From a virus, in IMG/VR virus record IMGVR_UViG_3300032046_000127, positions 1 to 32,421 of that record: a DNA stretch of 32,421 nt; one strand, given 5' to 3'. The position numbers and the translations under genes were made by a program. Below the pieces are notes generated by a model that saw nothing but the letters and a program-made list of their open reading frames with translations, did not search any database and was not told the DNA's origin. Each line of letters opens with the position of its first letter. Positions within the stretch are counted from its first letter, which is position 1. Positions 13,847 to 20,776 of the stretch are shown piece after piece.

Positions 13847-14699
13847 AATTGTAATTTTTATTTTGACGCATGGCCGGCCGGATAACGTTATAACTTATAA
13901 CACTTTAAAGAAAATGAACTATAAGGAAGATATTTATATAATTATAGATAACGAAGATAAAACAGCAGAAAAATATTATGAAAATTTCGGCGATAAGGTT
14001 GTGATGTTTAACAAGGAAAAAATTGCTAAAACTTTCGATACAGCGGACAATTTTAAAGAACGACGGACTATAGTTTTTGCGAGGAATGCGTGTTTTGAAA
14101 TAGCTGAAAAATTAGGTTATAAATATTTTATCGAATTCGATGACGATTATGAAGAGTTTTATTTTTCATTTAAAAAAAACATGGAATACAACAGCGCGCA
14201 TAAAAGAATTAAAGATTTTTATAGGACACTTCAATTATTTTTGAAATGCTTCAAAAGCATGCCGATTAAAAGTTTAGCGTTTAGTCAGGGCGGCGATTTT
14301 ATAGGCGGATCGAATAGCACGGCATGGGAAAAACTGATTTTAAGAAAATGTATGAATTCTTTTATATGCTCAATTGATCGGCCATTTAAATTTGTAGGTA
14401 AAATTAATGAAGATGTTAACACGTATGCGGGGCATGCTAAAACGGGTGATTTGTTTTTCACGTCTGCATTGATTCGATTGAAGCAAAAAGCAACACAATC
14501 AAATCAGGGCGGAATGACTGATGTGTATTTAGACAAGGGAACGTATATTAAAAGTTTTTACACGATCATATTCGCGCCCAGTTGTTGTAAAATAGGATTA
14601 ATGGGAGTTGCGCAAATGAGATTGCACCACAAAATAAGATGGAATAACGCGGTTCCGGTAATAATAGATGAAAAATACAGAAAGTCGCAAAACGGTTGA
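13836..14699 (+). CDS. TET-associated glycosyltransferase-like (GREB1/TAGT type) protein
   Basis: 287 residues. It shows the features of the GT-A type TAGT family: the opening strand and HGRP (IFILTHGRPDN, 6-17), a second strand YIIIDNEDKTAEKY (34-48), the DN...VFARNACFEIAEKLGYKYFIEFDDDY block (71-105) with the D102-D104 metal-binding triad, a GGxxIGGSN loop (about 151-158) and NEDV plus a FFTSALI segment. Known members are linked to phage DNA base hypermodification, where they put sugars on hydroxylated bases. Here it overlaps the ParB-like gene by 11 bp and lies just before terminase. No hydroxylase or hydroxymethylase is in the window, so the acceptor base is unknown. Confidence 0.75.
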   Translation: MKSEIVIFILTHGRPDNVITYNTLKKMNYKEDIYIIIDNEDKTAEKYYENFGDKVVMFNKEKIAKTFDTADNFKERRTIVFARNACFEIAEKLGYKYFIEFDDDYEEFYFSFKKNMEYNSAHKRIKDFYRTLQLFLKCFKSMPIKSLAFSQGGDFIGGSNSTAWEKLILRKCMNSFICSIDRPFKFVGKINEDVNTYAGHAKTGDLFFTSALIRLKQKATQSNQGGMTDVYLDKGTYIKSFYTIIFAPSCCKIGLMGVAQMRLHHKIRWNNAVPVIIDEKYRKSQNG

Positions 14700-14720
14700 A
14701 CAATTAAAAAGGGGAAAATA

Positions 14721-15275
14721 ATGAGTAAAGAACCCAAAGAAAAAGGCCAGACCGGACGAAGACGTTTTTCTCCACAGAAAACCATACTCGATAAAATCTT
14801 TCAGCTTGCACAAAGGGGGTGCACAAATGAGGAAATATTTAAGGCCGTCGGGATGGCGAAAGACCTGTTTTACCGGGAAATGAAAAAAAAAGGCGCCTTG
14901 TATGAATCGGTAATAAAAGGCCGGGACAGGTCAATCGAAGAAGTTGAAAATGCTCTGTTCAAAATCGCTGTCGGTTTTGATCAAGAGGAACTGACAACAA
15001 TTATCAAGGATGTTGATGGAAAACAGACAAAAGAAGTGAAGAAAGTCAAAAAACACTTTCCGCCTTCAGCGGCTGCAATCTGTTTTATACTCAAAAACAG
15101 GTGCAACGATAAATGGAATGACAGAAGAGACATCGAACACAGCGGCAATATAGATCTCAGCCACACAGCAACACAGATCATTTTTCAGGATATCAAAAAA
15201 GCCGTCGACAAAATAGTCGAAGAGGAAGAACTTGATGCGCTCGATATGGCCGAAATCAAAGAAAACGATGAATGA
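14721..15275 (+). CDS. Terminase small subunit
   Basis: 184 residues. An N-terminal helix-turn-helix (LAQRGCTNEEIFKAVGMAKDLFYREM, about 30-55) recognises the packaging site; the middle has the typical ALFKIAVGF and the C-terminal PPSAAAICFILKNRCNDKWNDR pattern of phage small terminases. The acidic tail likely contacts the large subunit. It overlaps the large-subunit gene by ATGA. AAAAGGGG precedes its ATG. Confidence 0.82.
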   Translation: MSKEPKEKGQTGRRRFSPQKTILDKIFQLAQRGCTNEEIFKAVGMAKDLFYREMKKKGALYESVIKGRDRSIEEVENALFKIAVGFDQEELTTIIKDVDGKQTKEVKKVKKHFPPSAAAICFILKNRCNDKWNDRRDIEHSGNIDLSHTATQIIFQDIKKAVDKIVEEEELDALDMAEIKENDE

Positions 15276-16543
15276 ACAAAACTGTCAAAATAGAGACTCT
15301 AAGTTATCAAACTAAATTCGCTGACAAAGCATTAAATGACCCAACAGTTAAATATTTAGGTTTTATTGCAGGTACCGGCACGGGTAAAACCTATTTGCTG
15401 CCACGCCTTCTTTACGCAATGATGAACAAATATAAAGGGGAAGAATGGATTGTTTCAGCGCCTTCTATCCAGATGCTTAAAAACAACCCAATTGCCTACA
15501 CAGCTAGGTTTTTTCATTCCATTGATCTTGATTTTTATGATTGTTTTCACAAATCCGATAAAGTTTACGAATCTGCACTTGGCAAGGTTCATTTTATTTC
15601 GGCTGAAACTCCTGATAGAATGCAGGGTATTCACGCTAAAGGAATATTTGGAGATGAGGCAGGGCTTTTTAAAATCCTGTGGTGGTTGACGGCTGTTCAG
15701 AGAGTATCATTTAAAAAAGGAAAGATTTTACTTTTCACAACGCCATATAACTTAAACTGGCTTAAAACTGAGGTTTACGATAAGTTTTTACAGAGAGACC
15801 CTAATTTTTACATCATCAATCCCAGATCAATTGACAACCCCTTTTATCCGATTGAGGAGTATTATAATGCTCAGAAGCGATTGCCTGAATGGAAATTTAA
15901 AATGCTTTATGAGGCAAAGTTTTCAAAACCTTATGGTCTGATTTATCCTGAATATAAAACTTGCAGACCTTTTGAAATACCGGCAAACTGGCCTAGATAC
16001 GGGGGCGCAGACCATGGATATAATGACCCCTTTACTGTTATCAAAGTTGCGCATGATCTCGATAACGATCAATATTATGCGTATGAGGAGTTTTACAAAA
16101 CGGGCATGATGCCGGATGAGATGGTTGATATTTTGCAGGCTGAAGACATTCCATACTATATTGACCCGGAAAATAAGACACTTAACGAGTATTTCAAAAG
16201 AAAATCAATCAATGTCCGAATACCGGACAAGTCTGTCATGGCTGGGCTTATTGCAACAAATGCGATTTTAAAAACGGGTAAACTTATTATTTTTGATAAT
16301 CTCATAAATACCATTGACGAAATGAACAGCTATCAATACGCAATCGATAAGAATGAAAATCTGATAGATAAACCTCAAGATGGACATGATCACCTGATGG
16401 ATGCGCTCAGGTACGTTGTGAATACGGCAATTACTCTCAAGGACAACAGCAAAGGAGTCGCTAAAGGTTCGGGAGATTTAGATCATAGAGAAATTGATAT
16501 TTATCAAGGCGTTAACGATGATCCTTTGAAAGGTTTTATGTAA
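15272..16543 (+). CDS. Terminase large subunit (packaging ATPase/nuclease)
   Basis: 423 residues. Walker A AGTGTGKT (33-40), Walker B IFGDEAG with D128 and E129, the coupling segment LLFTTP (153-158) and the nuclease domain with D247 in GGADHGYNDP and a late DGHDHLMDALRY cluster near 385. It pumps DNA into the prohead and cuts it. Complete, of normal length. A palindromic intergenic region follows. Confidence 0.92.
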   Translation: MNKTVKIETLSYQTKFADKALNDPTVKYLGFIAGTGTGKTYLLPRLLYAMMNKYKGEEWIVSAPSIQMLKNNPIAYTARFFHSIDLDFYDCFHKSDKVYESALGKVHFISAETPDRMQGIHAKGIFGDEAGLFKILWWLTAVQRVSFKKGKILLFTTPYNLNWLKTEVYDKFLQRDPNFYIINPRSIDNPFYPIEEYYNAQKRLPEWKFKMLYEAKFSKPYGLIYPEYKTCRPFEIPANWPRYGGADHGYNDPFTVIKVAHDLDNDQYYAYEEFYKTGMMPDEMVDILQAEDIPYYIDPENKTLNEYFKRKSINVRIPDKSVMAGLIATNAILKTGKLIIFDNLINTIDEMNSYQYAIDKNENLIDKPQDGHDHLMDALRYVVNTAITLKDNSKGVAKGSGDLDHREIDIYQGVNDDPLKGFM

Positions 16544-16550
16544 TAGCGTA

Positions 16551-16566
16551 TGGGTAAAATTACCCA
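16551..16566. repeat. Palindrome TGGGTAA-AA-TTACCCA
   Basis: Perfect 7-bp arms around AA, 8 bp after the terminase gene. A near-copy stands at 16763-16778, and the four or five bases before both are also similar. Operator pair, terminator hairpin or borders of an inserted segment are possible. Confidence 0.55.
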
Positions 16567-16570
16567 GCCA

Positions 16571-16618
16571 TGTAGGGGGATTTATCAGCTGATTACTGTA
16601 GATAAACCTGCCCCTACA
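16571..16618 (+). terminator. Long hairpin after the terminase genes, possible terminator
   Basis: TGTAGGGG (16571-16578) pairs with CCCCTACA (16611-16618), and TTTATC pairs with GATAAA inside, giving 14 pairs with a small internal loop. A T-rich stretch (TTTGTTTTTAATTT) begins about 10 nt after it, so it may end the packaging transcript. Confidence 0.45.
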
Positions 16619-16942
16619 CCATAGTGTGTTTGTTTTTAATTTCTAAAATTTTTATGCGAAATCTTATGGCGCAAAATTGTGCCGTCATCCATTTGACTTT
16701 TTTTAAAAAAAAGTGAACCGTTTTTACCGTTTTTATTAAAACAAATTATACTTAATTGCTTATGGGTAAAATCACCCACTGTTTTTTCCATACCAAAATT
16801 TGAAAAAATAAAATCATTAAAAATCAGTTTTCGCTGAAATAACCTCTTTTTAATTAGAAAAATTTTAGCTTTTCAACAATAAAAACAAATAAAACTAGCT
16901 AATGATATCAAACACTAGCAGCAATGAACATAAAAATGTGCT
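16619..16942. other. AT-rich intergenic region of the accessory island
   Basis: No gene supported. It contains a low-complexity A/T palindrome (16696-16714), the second TGGGT palindrome (16763-16778) and two ACTAGC words at about 16895 and 16914. The base composition is more AT-rich than the flanking genes. Confidence 0.4.
16763..16778. repeat. Second copy of the TGGGT palindrome
   Basis: TGGGTAAAATCACCCA differs from the copy at 16551 in one base. It is followed by CTGTTTTTTCC, so in RNA it could be a short terminator; as DNA it could be an operator. Confidence 0.5.
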
Positions 16943-16978
16943 GTTATTGGTTGACCAATAACGATTTGTGAGTATGAT
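16943..16978 (+). promoter_or_regulatory. Promoter with overlapping palindromic operator
   Basis: The palindrome GTTATTGGTTGACCAATAAC (arms of 9 bp around TG, 16943-16962) contains the -35 hexamer TTGACC (16951-16956). A 16-bp spacer leads to TATGAT (16973-16978). A protein binding the palindrome would compete directly with RNA polymerase. The small HTH protein encoded at 17786 is a candidate regulator. Confidence 0.65.
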
Positions 16979-17003
16979 TATATTATGTGGTTGTGAGTTT
17001 TTT
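16969..17003 (+). repeat. Promoter-leader module, copy A
   Basis: 35 bp matching 17470-17504 in 32 positions, covering the -10 hexamer and the start of the transcript (TATTATGTGGTTG and a T-run). Both copies are followed by a G-run ribosome binding site. Confidence 0.75.
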
Positions 17004-17030
17004 GAGGTTTTTTTTGGAAAGGGGGATAAC

Positions 17031-17429
17031 ATGAATTCAATAATTAATGCAAAAAATGTATCGTCGTACAAAGTTGTCACGAACAAAACATTTTCTATAG
17101 AAATACTACACGAAGTTTCCGAATCGTATGCTTGCATAAGTTCTTCGATCACCGTAGTTTTTGAAGAAAAATTTATTGTGACGTATCCTAATGTCAAAGA
17201 GTTTTGGCAGTGGATGACTCAGTGCCACGGAGCCGGAAAAATTGTGGTTTTTAGAACCACCGTAACAAGAAACGAAGAAAACCTCCTCGAAGTTGTGAAA
17301 AGAACTGTTTTTCACAAAGACGAAGCAGTCACTTCCAGAAAGTTCATTGTAGTTTCCGACTATATAAAAGAATATGTGGACGCTAAGCTTGCAAAAGCAA
17401 CAGATCAAGTTAGGTTCTCCGATCTTTAA
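17031..17429 (+). CDS. Hypothetical protein of the accessory island
   Basis: 132 residues from ATG 17031, chosen over an in-frame upstream start at 16968 because AAAGGGGG stands just before it and the upstream part is promoter DNA. It looks like alternating strands (SYKVVTNKTFSIEILHE, KIVVFRTTVTRNEENLLEVVKR) with an end helix (DYIKEYVDAKLAKATDQV). No transmembrane segment. No family recognised. Codons end in C or G more often than in neighbouring phage genes, hinting at separate origin. Confidence 0.55.
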   Translation: MNSIINAKNVSSYKVVTNKTFSIEILHEVSESYACISSSITVVFEEKFIVTYPNVKEFWQWMTQCHGAGKIVVFRTTVTRNEENLLEVVKRTVFHKDEAVTSRKFIVVSDYIKEYVDAKLAKATDQVRFSDL

Positions 17430-17469
17430 AAAGTCGTAATCCCTTCATTCAGGTCAATGATTCCAGCTA

Positions 17470-17504
17470 TGAGTATAATTGTATTATGTGGTTGAGAGTT
17501 TTTT
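17470..17504 (+). promoter_or_regulatory. Promoter-leader module, copy B
   Basis: Contains a perfect TATAAT (17474-17479) at the place of the -10 in copy A, with the same GTATTATGTGGTTG leader. The -35 is weak (AGGTCA at 17451-17456, 17 bp away) and the palindromic operator of copy A is absent, so the two copies should differ in regulation. Confidence 0.6.
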
Positions 17505-17528
17505 TGGGTTTTTAAATGGGGGGCGATT

Positions 17529-17774
17529 ATGAAAGTGCTTAATGGTTTTTATAGGGTTTTTATTGGCAGTGTCGAGAACGACATTGTCCAGGCTTCGAGT
17601 ATGCTCGAGGCCGCAAAAATTTCTGCCTCAAAAAGAGGCTACGAGCTTGGAGCTGTAGTCATAGAGTACGACGACTATTTGTCCGTAGTGACAAAAGTCG
17701 TCCCGGGAGATTGGTTCTTTGCTGAGAAATCAGCGGAGTTGATCTTCGTCAAACCACTCTCATACGAAGAATAA
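17529..17774 (+). CDS. Hypothetical 81-residue protein of the accessory island
   Basis: Starts at ATG 17529 behind a GGGGGG run. Short alpha/beta protein (FYRVFIGSVENDIVQASSMLEAAKISASKRGYELGAVVIEYDDYLSVVTKVVPGDWFFAE). Not similar to the product of 17031 although both use the same leader. GC-rich codons (GTC, CTC, TCG) compared with the phage core genes. Function unknown. Confidence 0.55.
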   Translation: MKVLNGFYRVFIGSVENDIVQASSMLEAAKISASKRGYELGAVVIEYDDYLSVVTKVVPGDWFFAEKSAELIFVKPLSYEE

Positions 17775-17785
17775 GGAGAAAAATC

Positions 17786-18037
17786 ATGACCCGACAAGAA
17801 ATCATAGAACTCGCTAAAAAACAGTGCGGCGGCAGTGTCGCACTGCAACAAGCTTTGCGCAGCCTCGGTTATAGTTACCAAGCGATTGGGGATTTCGTGG
17901 GCGTTTCAAAGCGCACCACGTGGCAGAACTGCAATGGCGTTTACGGCTGTAAACGCTGGGACGAAAGAATCGGAAAATCTGAGTTGCGGGAGTTCGCGGC
18001 TCAGATGGTAGAAATTTTGAGTATCTTGACCATCTGA
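17786..18037 (+). CDS. Small helix-turn-helix protein
   Basis: 83 residues from ATG 17786 with AAGGAG 8 bp upstream, 11 bp after the previous gene. A helix-turn-helix occupies residues about 29-46 (YSYQAIGDFVGVSKRTTW). It may regulate the island promoters. Its coding DNA holds two strong inverted repeats (17832-17846 and 17937-17956), unusual in a gene of this size. Confidence 0.6.
   Translation: MTRQEIIELAKKQCGGSVALQQALRSLGYSYQAIGDFVGVSKRTTWQNCNGVYGCKRWDERIGKSELREFAAQMVEILSILTI
17832..17956 (+). repeat. Two perfect hairpins inside the HTH gene
   Basis: GCAGTG-TCG-CACTGC (17832-17846) and GCGTTTAC-GGCT-GTAAACGC (17937-17956). Both are tight, GC-containing stems with 3-4 nt loops that could fold in RNA or act as operators in the gene. 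Confidence 0.55.
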
Positions 18038-18319
18038 AAAAAATCTAAAATAATCTGAAAAAATCTGAAAAATCCCGGGCACCTTCTTTTTCAAGCAAGC
18101 ACCCGGCTAAAGTCGATTGTTCCGAAAAATCACAAGAGAATCAGTCATCCTAAGTCGTCGTTTCAAAAACACCGCGAGTGGAGAAACTCGCGAGAAAAAT
18201 AACAAGCAAAGCAAGGGAATCTAATTTAAAACTATCAGAAATCTATAGCAAAATCAAAAGTATTTGCAAAAAAAACATAAATACTGTTATTATTGCCTAA
18301 AATTTGTGAGGTAAAAAAG
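18031..18319. other. Intergenic region with short tandem repeats and a hairpin
   Basis: Four imperfect ATCTGAAAAA-like units lie at about 18034-18075. A hairpin CGCGAGT-N6-ACTCGCG follows at 18173-18192. On the minus strand that hairpin is followed within 3 bases by TTTTT, the form of a terminator for that strand, but no minus gene is nearby. The head operon promoter follows at 18264. Confidence 0.5.
18264..18293 (+). promoter_or_regulatory. Possible promoter of the head operon
   Basis: TTGCAA (18264-18269), an 18-bp spacer and TATTAT (18288-18293), 27 bp before the portal start. The same TATTAT -10 occurs before the protease gene (20745-20750). Confidence 0.45.
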
Positions 18320-19663
18320 ATGTTTGAACGTTTCAGAAAAATATTCAATGCCGGCCTTGAAGAAAAGATCACGCCACCTAACGCCGTTGAACCCATGCCG
18401 AATGTTGAGACTCTATCAAGTAGATTTCTCTCAATGATGGAAAACACGAGCCTTGACTTGTTACCAACGGGTACGGATCTCGAAGATTTTATCCTTGAAA
18501 TGGAAAAAGACCCGGATATTGAAACAGAACTTAAAAACTTTAAATCATTCGTTACGCAAGGTCGAATTAACTTTGTCCCGGCTAATGAAAAACCTGACTC
18601 AATTAATGCGGCTGAGATATGTAACAGTGTTTTAAATCCAACAGTTATCAAGGATTTTTATAATAAAGCGCTTCATTGTATGGATCAGGGATTTTCGGTC
18701 ATTTGGGCAAAATTTAAAAACAGTGATGGGATTTTTGCAATAGATAGTTTTTCAGAACCTAAGTTTTCGTATTTTGATTTTAATCAGGCCGGAACTTTGA
18801 TGAATGCGACCTCACAAGAGGAGCTTAAACAACCTAATTGGATGGTGACGACATATAATGAGCGTTACGGTGACAAACACGGCCGCTCTGTATTTCTTAC
18901 TTTATACTGGATTGCAAAATTTGAGAAACTTGGATATAAGCAGATCGTCACACTGTTTGATAAGCTGGGAGTTCCTTCTTTTGCGGCACTTATCGCACCC
19001 AGTGGAGACGATGGAATTGACCAAAAAAGAGCAAATGCAATTGCAACGGCAATTAAAAATATTAGATCACATTCGGGTATCGCATTGACTGCAACGGATA
19101 TTAAAAAACTTGAAGCAAGTTCCGGAGCAATCAAAGAAATAGATGATTTTTTGAGGCACCTGAAGGAATCAAAAACACGTGTTATCATGGGCGCTCTTCT
19201 CACATCCGGGACTACTGGAAGTTCCGGAACCTACAATCTCGCAGCAAATCACAAAGCAATCACCGAAATGCGAGTTAACGATACTGGCGAACTTATCGCC
19301 TCAACTATCTCAAATCAGCTGATACCGCTCATTTGCCAGCTCAATATTAATGCGTATTTTCAAGCCGCTGATATGCCAAAAGCTATATATTCACTACCTG
19401 TTTTTTCAAATCTTGATGATTTCTTAAAAATTGTAGATAGGTTCGAGAATATCGAAATTAAGGCGAGTACGATAAAATCAATTTATAAAATGCCAATTGA
19501 AAATCAGGACGATGAAACGATGGTAATTAAAAAACAGGTAGCGCCGGCTGGCCAGTTTTCCGAAGAAGACGCCGACTTTGATAATTTTTTTTTTCAGAAA
19601 ATGAATTACAAAAACAAAAGGATGCAAACACCAATTTCGGAAAAAACACGAACGATGCAATAG
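18320..19663 (+). CDS. Portal protein, Mu gp29-like (DUF935), 0-frame product
   Basis: 447 residues from ATG 18320 with GAGG 8 bases upstream; a TTG at 18293 in frame lies in the promoter. It has the DUF935 portal layout: DPDIETELKNFKSFV near 70-85, the FSVIWAKF and FDFNQAGTL region, ERYGDKHGRSVFLTLYWIAKFEKLGYKQIVTLFDKLGVP (about 190-230), then AIKNIRSHSGIAL and GALLTSGTTGSSGTYNLAANH. It forms the ring through which DNA enters the head. The 0 frame ends soon after a run of ten T, and the usual C-terminal helical region continues in the -1 frame, so this product looks truncated unless a frameshift joins it to the next gene. Confidence 0.85.
   Translation: MFERFRKIFNAGLEEKITPPNAVEPMPNVETLSSRFLSMMENTSLDLLPTGTDLEDFILEMEKDPDIETELKNFKSFVTQGRINFVPANEKPDSINAAEICNSVLNPTVIKDFYNKALHCMDQGFSVIWAKFKNSDGIFAIDSFSEPKFSYFDFNQAGTLMNATSQEELKQPNWMVTTYNERYGDKHGRSVFLTLYWIAKFEKLGYKQIVTLFDKLGVPSFAALIAPSGDDGIDQKRANAIATAIKNIRSHSGIALTATDIKKLEASSGAIKEIDDFLRHLKESKTRVIMGALLTSGTTGSSGTYNLAANHKAITEMRVNDTGELIASTISNQLIPLICQLNINAYFQAADMPKAIYSLPVFSNLDDFLKIVDRFENIEIKASTIKSIYKMPIENQDDETMVIKKQVAPAGQFSEEDADFDNFFFQKMNYKNKRMQTPISEKTRTMQ
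19585..19594 (+). other. T10 slippery run, predicted -1 frameshift joining portal and MuF
   Basis: Ten T in a row; the 0 frame reads AAT TTT TTT TTT CAG. Slipping back by one (T TTT TTT), or adding one T in transcription, moves translation into the frame that stays open through to 20682. The -1 frame after the run (SENELQKQKDANTNFGKNTN, then DAIDNLIQTSYDQFQAALLK) resembles the normal C-terminus of DUF935 portals. A sequencing error in the homopolymer would give the same picture. Confidence 0.6.
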
Positions 19664-19740
19664 ATAATCTGATTCAAACCTCATACGATCAATTTCAGGC
19701 AGCACTTTTAAAAGAGTTTAATCATTACCTTGATAATGAT

Positions 19741-20682
19741 TTGGAACCAACGGAACCCAGCAAAGAGTTTTTAAAAGAAGTCAGAGAATCTTTGCTTAAC
19801 ATTCATGCGATCTCTTTTCTGGCAGGTCAGTATTTTGTCAGACTGAAAACAGAAATAGATCAAACCACAGCAAAAAAGATTAAAAAAAGTAAAAAGTTCA
19901 ATGAGCCTATTTTCGATTTGAAGATTGAAGATATTGCCGCCTACAACGTTTTTCTTATGCAGTTTGCAAAGATACCGGATAAGAACAGTTTTATGAAAAT
20001 AAAGCCAATTACGGCGATTAAGTGGCTAAGTTCGAAGCTGATGAAAAAAACGTTTGAATATTTAAAGAAAATTGAGGATGCCGTTGGAGATAAAATTGAT
20101 ATTTCTGCAAAACTTGCATTTTACGACAACGCAAAACATCTTACGGAATTTATCACAAATTCTCTGGATAAAGGTGAAAGTCTCAAAAAGACAATTAAAA
20201 AGCTGGGAAAACAAGAGCTTTTGGATAAAATCGGAATTACCGATAATAACAAATACTATCTCGAAACTGTTGTCAGGACAAATCAGGTTACTGCTATGAG
20301 CGCCGGTGAGCGTGTTGAATCTCTCGCTAGCCCTTATGTTGATTTTTATGAATATAACGCAATTATCGATCCCCGGACTACAGATATTTGCTCATCGCTT
20401 AATGGAATTGTTATGAAAAAAGATGACTCTTTTTGGGATACGCATTTGCCGCCGAATCATTTTAACTGTAGATCGCGTGTTTTAACTTTGAGCAAAGATC
20501 TCGCAGACCTTTTGAAAATCAAAGAAACAGGCACTGAAGGCGCTAAAATGCCAGCTGAATCATTTGCCGTAGATCCATCCAAAACATGGAGTCTTCCGAC
20601 TAAAGACATGCGGCAGAGACTCGCTGATCATCTTGATGTCCCTTACAAAGAAATACCGAAAGGCGCTAAATTCAAAGAGTAA
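19741..20682 (+). CDS. MuF-like head morphogenesis protein, likely expressed as portal fusion
   Basis: The frame is open from 19585, but before 19741 has no ATG or GTG; TTG 19741 has no ribosome binding site, so a frameshift from the portal gene is more likely than independent initiation. Residues up to about 40 belong to the portal C-terminal helices (EFLKEVRESLLNIHAISFLAGQY). The rest is the Mu gpF/SPP1 gp7-type domain: VRTNQVTAMSAGERVE, then YNAIIDPRTTDICSSLNG and LPPNHFNCRSRV, the typical D-R-T-C and HFNCRS signatures. The full fusion from 18320 would be about 788 residues. It acts in the prohead near the portal. Confidence 0.8.
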   Translation: MEPTEPSKEFLKEVRESLLNIHAISFLAGQYFVRLKTEIDQTTAKKIKKSKKFNEPIFDLKIEDIAAYNVFLMQFAKIPDKNSFMKIKPITAIKWLSSKLMKKTFEYLKKIEDAVGDKIDISAKLAFYDNAKHLTEFITNSLDKGESLKKTIKKLGKQELLDKIGITDNNKYYLETVVRTNQVTAMSAGERVESLASPYVDFYEYNAIIDPRTTDICSSLNGIVMKKDDSFWDTHLPPNHFNCRSRVLTLSKDLADLLKIKETGTEGAKMPAESFAVDPSKTWSLPTKDMRQRLADHLDVPYKEIPKGAKFKE

Positions 20683-20684
20683 AA

Positions 20685-20709
20685 AAAACTATCATTATCA
20701 TATAGTTTT
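20685..20709 (+). terminator. AT-rich hairpin after MuF
   Basis: AAAACTAT and ATAGTTTT are perfect 8-bp arms around a 9-nt loop, with a longer A-run before and TTTT at the end. A weak two-way terminator or an RNA-processing site is possible. It abuts the tandem TTTCGTCCAA repeat. Confidence 0.35.
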
Positions 20710-20750
20710 CGTCCAATTTCGTCCAATTTAATCAAAAATGCCAGTATTAT
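20707..20750 (+). promoter_or_regulatory. Tandem 10-bp repeats upstream of a TATTAT -10
   Basis: TTTCGTCCAA occurs twice in a row (20707-20716 and 20717-20726), followed after 18 bp by TATTAT (20745-20750). No good -35 is present, so the repeats may bind an activator that recruits polymerase to the protease-scaffold-capsid genes. Confidence 0.45.
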
Positions 20751-20776
20751 AAACTAATTAACCGGAGGTTCGGAAC

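Noticed and set aside
16696-16714. A/T palindrome ACTTTTTTT-AAAAAAAAGT
   Set aside because: Low complexity; expected by chance in an AT-rich intergenic region and not next to a gene end.
16968-17030. Longer start for the 132-residue island protein
   Set aside because: This stretch holds the -10 and leader module; the ribosome binding site points to ATG 17031.
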